From: Photobacterium jeanii
Lineage (GTDB): Bacteria; Pseudomonadota; Gammaproteobacteria; Enterobacterales; Vibrionaceae
Assembly (NCBI RefSeq): GCF_001650345.1
Contig: NZ_LVHF01000028.1
Location: 186,001 to 250,000 of the forward strand
Length of the DNA stretch: 64,000 nt
Direction of reading: 5' to 3'
Position 1 is the first letter of the stretch, and every line of letters starts with the position of its first letter. Below are positions 53,386-62,100 of the stretch, piece after piece. The notes under the pieces were generated by a model. The model was given only the letters and a program-made list of their open reading frames with translations, was not told the DNA's origin and searched no databases. Made by a program: the position numbers and the translations under genes.

Positions 53386-55101
53386 ATGATGACGACACAG
53401 CCGCATGATTGGTGGCGTACCGCGACCATTTACCAGATCTACCCAAAGAGTTTTTGTGATAGCGGAAATAAAGGCACTGGTGATATTCAAGGTATTATCT
53501 CTAAATTGGATTACTTGAAATCCTTGGGAGTTGATGCGTTATGGCTAACACCTGTGTATGAGTCGCCAATGGTCGATAACGGTTACGACATTGCTGATTA
53601 CTACCGCATTAACCCAGATTTCGGCACCATGGCGGATTTTGACCAGCTTCTCGCGCAAGCGCACGAGCGCGGTATTCGCATTGTGATGGATATTGTGGTG
53701 AACCACACCTCAACTGAACATGCGTGGTTTAAGTCTGCGTTGGGCGATAAAAACAGCCCGTATCGTGACTACTACATTTGGCGCGATCCTGTTGATGGCG
53801 GCGCTGGTGAAGATGGTAAAGCACCGACGAATTGGCAATCGAAATTTGGTGGCAATGCGTGGGAGCTGGATGCGAAAACAGGGCAATACTATTTGCACTT
53901 GTTTGCTAAAGAGCAGGCAGATTTGAATTGGGAAAACCCGCAAGTACGCCAAGAAGTGAAAGACATCATTAGTTTTTGGGCGGAAAAAGGCGTAGATGGT
54001 TTCCGTCTGGATGTGATCAACCTGATTTCAAAGCAACAAGATTTCCCAAATGATGATATTGGTGATGGTCGTCGTTTCTACACCGATGGTCCTCGTGTGC
54101 ATGAATACCTACAAGAGATCAGCGAAGCCGTATTCCAAAAATATGGCTCGGTGACGGTAGGGGAAATGTCATCAACGACCTTAGAGCACTGTCAGCAATA
54201 CTCATCGTTAGACGGTAAAGAGTTGTCGATGGTGTTTAATTTTCACCACTTAAAAGTGGATTACCCAAATGGCGAAAAGTGGACCAAAGCGCCGTTTGAT
54301 TTCCACCAACTAAAATCAATTTTCAACCACTGGCAGCAGGGCTTGCACAATCAAGGGTGGGGCGCATTGTTCTGGTGTAATCATGACCAGCCTCGTGTGG
54401 TGAGTCGCCTTGGTGATGATCAAACTTATCGTGTTGAGTCAGCTAAAATGCTGGCGACTTCGGTTCATATGATGCAAGGCACACCTTATGTCTATCAAGG
54501 TGAAGAGATTGGGATGACCAACCCGCACTACAGTTCGATTGAGCAGTATCGCGATGTGGAAAGTACCAATATGTACAACATCATGGTGAACGAGCAAGGG
54601 GTGAGCGAGCAAGAGATGCTGGCGATCCTAGCGCAAAAGTCGCGTGATAACTCTCGTACCCCAATGCAGTGGAATACACAAAAGCACGCTGGATTTACTC
54701 AAGGAACACCTTGGCTTGAAGTGGCGGCAAATTACCCTGACATTAACGCAGAACAAGCGGTCGCTGATCACGATTCGGTTTTCCACTACTACAAGAAACT
54801 GATTGCGCTGCGTAAAGAAGTAGAGGTGATCACCACAGGTGATTACACCGATTTGATGCCTGAGCATTCGCAACTGTTTTGTTACCGCCGTCAATCGGCA
54901 ACGCAAACCTTAGTCTGCATTCATAACTACTATGGTGAGCCAGCAGAATGTGTGTTGCCTTCTGACGTTGATGTGACCAAAGGACGTTACTTAATCAGTA
55001 ACTACGCTGATGTTACAGGTGAAGAGCAGGCGCCACAGCAAGTGATGAACTTGCGCCCGTATGAGTGTCGTGTTGTTTTAATTGAGCATACCCCCGCTTA
55101 A
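53386..55101 (+). CDS. treC: Trehalose-6-phosphate hydrolase TreC
   Basis: This cytoplasmic GH13 enzyme hydrolyses trehalose 6-phosphate to glucose and glucose 6-phosphate. I place the start at 53386 (MMTTQPHDWW), because homology with E. coli TreC begins at the WW...IYQIYPKSF segment. An ATG at 53350 would add 12 polar residues and is also possible. Catalytic elements are visible: the nucleophile Asp in GFRLDVINL, the acid/base Glu in VGEMSST and the transition-state Asp in NHDQPR. The gene lies 140 bases after treB, probably in the same operon. Confidence 0.94.
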   Translation: MMTTQPHDWWRTATIYQIYPKSFCDSGNKGTGDIQGIISKLDYLKSLGVDALWLTPVYESPMVDNGYDIADYYRINPDFGTMADFDQLLAQAHERGIRIVMDIVVNHTSTEHAWFKSALGDKNSPYRDYYIWRDPVDGGAGEDGKAPTNWQSKFGGNAWELDAKTGQYYLHLFAKEQADLNWENPQVRQEVKDIISFWAEKGVDGFRLDVINLISKQQDFPNDDIGDGRRFYTDGPRVHEYLQEISEAVFQKYGSVTVGEMSSTTLEHCQQYSSLDGKELSMVFNFHHLKVDYPNGEKWTKAPFDFHQLKSIFNHWQQGLHNQGWGALFWCNHDQPRVVSRLGDDQTYRVESAKMLATSVHMMQGTPYVYQGEEIGMTNPHYSSIEQYRDVESTNMYNIMVNEQGVSEQEMLAILAQKSRDNSRTPMQWNTQKHAGFTQGTPWLEVAANYPDINAEQAVADHDSVFHYYKKLIALRKEVEVITTGDYTDLMPEHSQLFCYRRQSATQTLVCIHNYYGEPAECVLPSDVDVTKGRYLISNYADVTGEEQAPQQVMNLRPYECRVVLIEHTPA

Positions 55102-55144
55102 GCTCGAAAGGTTTAATAAACCTATTGAAAAGACAACAAAACGA

Positions 55145-55174
55145 AAAAGGCTTCCATTTGGAAGCCTTCTTTTT
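55145..55174. terminator. Bidirectional terminator after treC
   Basis: AAGGCTTCC and GGAAGCCTT form a nine-base-pair stem over ATTT, with A and T tracts on the two sides. Confidence 0.88.
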
Positions 55175-55198
55175 ATCTGCTTTTTACAGTTAGTCTGA

Positions 55199-55849
55199 TT
55201 ACAGGCTTGGCGTAGGTACTTGTGATGCCAATAGCCAAATTGCCAGTACAAAAAAGACTAAGCCCATCACTTTATGTTGGTAAGTGCGGAATTTTTCATT
55301 CTTTAGTAACGACTTACCTAGGCTGCCTACTGTGGTTACCAAAAAGAGGTTAAACAGAAGCCCCAGTACATTCAGCAGCAAACCAAGTACCAACATTTGC
55401 TCGCCAGAGGTTGCTGTCGATTGTGTCGATACAAATTGTGGTAAGAACATCACGAAGAAGATCAGCGCTTTAGGGTTAAGCAAGTTACTGATCACCGCAC
55501 GGCGGTAGAGGGTCTTTGCTAAGCCTTTTTGTTGTTCGACTTTAGGGGCATCAGATGGCTCGGTACGCATGCAATCCCACCCCATTTTTAGTAGGTAAGC
55601 ACCACCCATAATGCGCAGAACTTCAAGAGCGATTGGGTTCATCGCGATTAGCGCTGATACACCCATTGCAGCAAGCAAGGTGAGTAGTACACCTGAAGTT
55701 GCGTTACCTAGGCTGGCGAATACACCGACTTTTTTGCCATAGCTTAGGCTTGAGCTTGCAATTAGCAGCATGTCTGGCCCAGGGATCAACAACAACGCAA
55801 TCACTGCGGTTAGATAAACCGGCAGAATAGAAAAATCAATCATGATCAA
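55199..55849 (-). CDS. LysE/RhtB-family amino-acid exporter
   Basis: This inner-membrane efflux protein has 216 residues and about six membrane helices. The family motif near the N-terminus, LLIPGPDMLLIASSSLSYGKKVG, is present, as is the LLNPKALIFFVMFLPQF segment. Relatives export homoserine, threonine, leucine or lysine; the substrate is not predictable here. A second ATG two codons in (55843) is also possible. It converges with treC. Confidence 0.88.
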   Translation of the reverse strand: MIMIDFSILPVYLTAVIALLLIPGPDMLLIASSSLSYGKKVGVFASLGNATSGVLLTLLAAMGVSALIAMNPIALEVLRIMGGAYLLKMGWDCMRTEPSDAPKVEQQKGLAKTLYRRAVISNLLNPKALIFFVMFLPQFVSTQSTATSGEQMLVLGLLLNVLGLLFNLFLVTTVGSLGKSLLKNEKFRTYQHKVMGLVFFVLAIWLLASQVPTPSL

Positions 55850-56128
55850 ACTTACGGAAACAGGAGGAAGGGCTGAATTTTATACTAATGGCTAGAGAAT
55901 TAAAGGGATGTAGCGATCTAATTTGGATGGATAAACTAGCTTGGCTGCTATTAACAGTTTCTTAACTAAATGTGAGGCACTTAATAGGTGAGTGATTGCT
56001 TATTAGGTTTGTTTGTTGCACCAAAGAGGAGCGCTGGTGTCTTACATCTAAGTCTCGTTTCTGTTTCAAGAAAATTCTAAATCATGGTGCATACTTAATG
56101 ACATGATTATGAATGCGAGGACGCAGCC

Positions 56129-59100
56129 ATGCATCGAGTCGAAGTAGGTCAAGCCGCGATAGTAGAGAGTGTCGAAGGAACGGCATTTGTGTTGACCTCA
56201 AGTGATTCAGCTCTACCTGTTACTGCCGGAATGGCGCTTCAACCCGGACAAATTCTTGTCACCGCAGAAGGCGCCAAGGTGGTGGTGTTTCTTAATGGTG
56301 ACTTGATTGTTGTCGATGCCAATTGTGCGGCTTGTTTAGCGTCGCAAGGTGATGAAACACGGTTGGTGCAACAGGGAACGCAAGTTCCCGCACTGACTAC
56401 GCCAGACGTGGCTGTGGAAAACGCATTAAATCAAACTGTTGAAGAGCCCGTCGGTTTTGATATCGCGGCTATTCAGTCTGCAATTTTGTCGGGAGAAGAC
56501 CCGACCCTCACGCTAGAAGCACCTGCTGCGGGTGCCGATGATGGCTCCTCAAATGATGGTTTTATTGTGGTCGACTATAACTATTTATCGACCTTAGCTC
56601 AGGCAGGCTACGACACTCGATTTCAGCGTTTTGATGATGATCCTGACGATGAAAATCCGCCTTTTATATTGGCGGCGGGCGGGCAAGCTGCCACGATTGT
56701 TCTCACCGAGGGTGATCTTCAACCTCTGACTTATCCGGTATCGGAACAGCAAACAGTGCTGATCCAATCAGGCTCTCTTCCTCTCGACCCAACGAGCGTG
56801 ACATTCGAAGCGGTGGCGTTAGCGCAAGTGTTAAATGCGCTGACACAAACCGTGACCTCGAATGGGCAAAGTGTCAGCTTTATTTACAATCCGGCTGATA
56901 ATCAAATTGTCGGCACCAGCCTTGTTGATGGTGTCGACAGTGTGGTGGTGACTTTTAGTTTGTCAGCGCAAGCAGCAGGTACTGATTTAGCGGTAACGCT
57001 AACTGTTGAGCAATTACAGCCTATTGACCATATAGCGGCAACAAACGGGGTTGTGAGTGTGGATGGTGAGCAGCTCAACGTTGCTTTCGCAATTCAAGCA
57101 TTAGATGGTGGCGGTAATGCGATGTTAGCGCCCGTGACTATGAATGCGGTGCTAAACGATGGCGAGTTTCCTGCTTTATCTACCGATCCCGGTGTCTCGT
57201 TACAAGAACAAACCGAGCCGCAAACGGTTACCGGACAAGTACCGCTCAACCTTGGTAGTGATTTTATCGACTCGGTTGCTTTTGCCGCTCAGCAACCTAC
57301 GTTGCAAGGGCTAACCAGTAACGGCTTTGCGACCCAATTTAGTGTTGATGGCGATACCATCACGGTAACCCGCAGTGATCAGCCTAGTATTGAAGTGCTA
57401 AAAGTGACGATTGGTATTGATGGCGCCTATAGCGTGACCTTGTCACAGCCCTTTGATCAAGACCCGATAACCGATCTCACTGTGCTTGCGTTGGATGTCA
57501 GCGTGACAGACAAAGATGGTGATATCAGTAATGTTGAGCCGGTGAATATCCAGATTTTGGATGGCAACGATCCCGACGGTGGGAATAAAGGGCGAGTGCA
57601 AATTACCGAAGGCGATCTCGATAGTACGGTCGTGGCTGAACAGTACCCTGTTAACAATACCACTAGCTTTGAAATTAAAGCTGGTGTCGATCGTATGGTG
57701 CCTGAATCGCTGATTTTAGACCCAGACTTTGAAGCCGTATTGCTTAATGAATTAAATTCGCTTACCAGTGGTCGAGAGCCCGTTAATTTTAGCGTAGCGC
57801 GTGATCCCAATGGTGAGATTACCATTACGGGTAGCCTAGGTAGTGGTGAAACAGTACTGACGGTAGTGATGACACCGACACAAACAGGTCAGAATATTAC
57901 CCTCACCAGTACAGTTACTCAGAACTTGCCCCTCGATCATTTAGCGCAAAGCCAAGCCCTGTTATCGGTCACTGGTGAGTTGCTGGAAGTGAAAATTCCG
58001 CTTCAAGCACAAAATAGTGATGATGACTTTTTGCTCCAACCTGCAGTGCTCACTGTGGCGGTGGCTGATGGGGTTGATCCGACTTTTGTTGAAGATGCAG
58101 GCAGCGAATGGACCGAATTAGGCGGCACGACCAACGGACAAATTGAGATCAACTTAGGCAGTGATGAACTGCGTACCGTCACCTTTGTTGCTCAGCAGCC
58201 AACGCTGGTTGGATTAACCAGTAATGGTGCGGCGACAGATTTTCGCATTGAAGGTGATACCTTAACCTTGTTTTTGCAAAATAGTCCAACGACAAGTGTA
58301 TTGACGGTCACCCTATCAACCGATGGTAGTTACGAGGCGCAGCAACTGCGCGCGATTGATCAGTTAACGTCTGCCGATATCACCGAATTAGTACTAGCGG
58401 TGACAGGGCTTGATAGCGATGATGATGCCACGGACCCTAACGGTGAGTTGCTGATCACTATAAATGATGGAGTTGATCCCAGCGGTTTATTCACCACGCA
58501 AGATGCCGCTGACTTGCGAGAAGGGAGCTTATCCATCCCGACGGGTCAGGCGGGCGGTTATCCCGTTACCGATCAGGCGAGTTTCACCTTTGCGGCTGGT
58601 GTCGATCGGTTAGATCCCACCACCTTGACCATAGACCCAGCCCAACTGACCAGTTTATTGGCTGAGCTTAATGCGGATATTAGCGCTGGTGGGCAAGCGC
58701 TGGTGTTTAGTTATGATGCGGCGACCAACACCATAGTAGGTGAGCAAGCAGGGCAAGCCATTCTTACCATTACTTTTAGTGCCGTGAATATCGCGAGTGC
58801 GCAGGGTAATGATAGTGTGGAAGTCTCGCTGACGTTAACTCAAACCGCCCCTTTAGATCATTTGGCGACGGGTAACAATACGGGTTTGGTGCGAGTTAAT
58901 GGCGAGCAAATTGCCATTGATTTACCACTCCAAATGCAAGATACCGATGGCGATCCATTAACGGCAACAGCGGTAGTGCCGCTGATTTTACGCGACGGTG
59001 ATGATCCGGTAATAAATCCGCCAATAAATGCTCAAGTGGTGGAAAGTGATATCGACGGTGATGCGGATAATCACCAAGGGTCAACGCCAAATGGGACAGG

Positions 59101-62100
59101 TAATATCGACAGTGCGACCTTTGGGGCGACAGTAGGTAGTGATCCGATAGTCAATTTTGTTATCAATACCGCGACTTTTAACCAGCGAAACCCAGTTTTA
59201 ACCAGTCAGGGTGAGACCGTGGAATTGCTTGATGCTGGTGGCGGTATCTATCGCGGTATCGTTGCTGGGGCAGGGCAAGGGGGCAGTGATAAAGTCGTAT
59301 TTGAATACGTGTTGCAACCCAACGGTACATATATCTTTACCTTACTTGGCGCGTTAGATCACAGCGTACAAGGGGCAGATAACCTGAGTGTTCTACTGCC
59401 AATTCAAGCGCTTGATCAAGATGGCGATCTCAGCGCGCCTGTTAACCTTACCGTTGTGGTAACCGATGATCTAGCCAATGGGCGCGATATTAGCTTTTCG
59501 ATGACGGAAGGCGATGGCACGACCAATCGTGTTAACTTGTTGCCCGCCGCGCGAGAAGGGGCGGATGATGCCACTGTCACCTCGGTATTTAACCAAGGAC
59601 AAGAAGTCTTCTTAACTGGCACGGGCTTTAATTCGATTCCGATCAATGATGAACGTGGTGTGCTGTTAGGGCAGTTAAATATTCGCGCTAATGGGCGAGT
59701 GGAATTTACGCCTGAGCCCAATATTGATCACGATAGCGCAACCTTAACCCATCAAATTCCGTATAAAGTAACAGATGGTGATGGTGACATTGCGATTAGC
59801 ACCATTACCATCAATATCTCGGATCAAGCGCCAGTCATTATTATCGACCCTGATGCCATTCAAACGGTGGAAGATGTTGGCCGAGTGCCTGATCCTGATG
59901 AAAGTATTATCGAACCTCCAGCAGGGGCGCCAGTCGCGCTGCAAATCAACATCGGTGATGCCGATCGTGGCGAGACTTTAGGTCAAGTGCTGATCAGCGT
60001 ACCTACCACTGAAAATGGTGATTTTTATCATAATGGCGTTGAGCTTGAGAAGACGCCTGATGGTCAGTTTTATATCGTGCCGCTTACCGCTTTTACCACA
60101 GCTGATGGTGTGCTTTACACCATGAATAATGTCAGCTTTTTGCCGAATGCGGATTTTTCTACCCTTAACGGTGATCTGGATTTTAATGTTCAAGTAACGG
60201 TTAACACTGATGATGTGCCTCATCCGCCACAGACTGCGAGTTTTAGTGTCACCGTACTGGGGATTGCTGATATTCCTACTTGGGATTTAGATCAGACCGA
60301 ACTGCATTACACCGGACAAGAAGATGACGCCAACATCGGTTTACAACTGACAGCGAACCTTAATGATGTTGATGGTTCTGAAGTACTGTTTTATATCGTG
60401 CAAATAGAGCCAGATCCTAGCGGTGCGATAAACGGGACGTTAGTAGGTAACGGCTTAGTTGAAATTGCACCTAATCAGTGGCGCGTATCAGCAGCCAATG
60501 TAGGCTCAATTGCGGTGAACCCGAATGATAATTACAGTGGTGATATTCGTTTAACAGCGGTGGCTCAAAGTGAAGAACGTGCGGTTTTTCAGGTGCAAAA
60601 TGCCGATTCCGTCGCGATTGATTTAGTGGTTAACGTGTTGCCAGTGGCAGACAGTGCAGTGCTCAAGGTAACGCGAATCGAATCGAACGAAGATGAGCGC
60701 ATTGCTTTAGGTAATTCGATCAGTCTATCGCTGACTGAGGATACCGATGGCTCTGAAACGCGCTTCGTTTTGATTTCTAATTTGCCCGTCGCGAGTAAAG
60801 TGTTTGTTGACGATGTTGAGCAAACGCCAAACGCCGATGGCAAATTCGAGATCCCTATCGACCAATTGCCGCTACTGACATTCCAACCGACACCTGAAAG
60901 TAATCTGGATTTCGAATTAACCATCGAAGGCAAGGTAGTTGATACCGCTATTATCACAGACTCGGATGGCAATACTCAGGTGATGGAAGATGTCTTTCTA
61001 ACCCCTGCGACGCAACTTGAAGTGGCATTAACTGGGGTGGCTGATGAGCCAGATTTTCTCGTGGCGGACGATCCTGATGGGAATCTTGATCCGGGTGACT
61101 GGCAAAAATTAGAAAATGGCTTGGGGGTGGAAACCCTGATTTTAGAAGACGGCACTGCCACTCTTAATTTCGCCATTGTTTCAGGCGAAGATGCCTTGAA
61201 GCAGCCGGACGATAATTCTGAAACCTTAACCTTGGTTATTTCCAACATCCCGGCTGGGGTGCAGATTTTTGATGCCACTGGTAATCCACAAACACTGACC
61301 TTTGTTGGCAATGATGCCAGCGGAAACCCGATGTATGAGGTGAACTTAAGTTCACTCGATAGCATTAGCGTGGTGCCGCCGTTACATAGCACTACAGATA
61401 TTGAACTTAAAGCGACCCTAGTGACCACAGAAGATGATGGTGACCACTTGACCTCGGAAGGGACAATTAAAATCAATATCGCGCCTGTTATTGATGCGGT
61501 CGACTTTAATAAAACAACCTCCAATGGAGCGCTGGAAGATACTTTGATCACCATAGATTGGCGTCCAACTGTCGATCAAGGTTTTGTCGATAACCAAGAG
61601 CAAATCATTGGCTTTGCAATTGATTCTTTCCCAGCTGATTACAACCTGTTACTTGATGGGGCAGTACTAACGCGTGCGCCTGATGGCAGCGTTACATTTA
61701 CTGATGCTCAGCTTGCTGCTTTGCTTGCGGGCGGAAACCTTCAATTGCAAGCACCTGAAGATAGCGACCGTGATTTAATACTGACGACACGGTTGCAAAT
61801 TGAACAAACCGATCCAGACGGTGAGCCAACAGCGAATAAAGAAATTGTTGGTAGTTTAACGGTCGATATCCGTGCGGTTGTTGAACCTGATGGTGTGCTG
61901 CAAGTAGAAGATAGCGCAGGAAATGTGGTGACCACAGTGCAAAGTAGTACCAGTGGTGTGATTGATTTAACTAACGGAGCGAGTTCGCAAGGGCAGATTA
62001 ACTTTGTCGAAGATGATGCACCGACACCGCAAGATTCCAGTGATGAAATTGTACGTCGTGTGGTGATCAGCTTTCCTGATACCGATAGTAACGGCGATCC

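Noticed and set aside
60976..61554. 192-codon and other long antisense frames under the adhesin
   Set aside because: The plus-strand frame is continuous with repeated domain motifs throughout; the antisense frames are Ser/Val/Thr-rich mirror translations.
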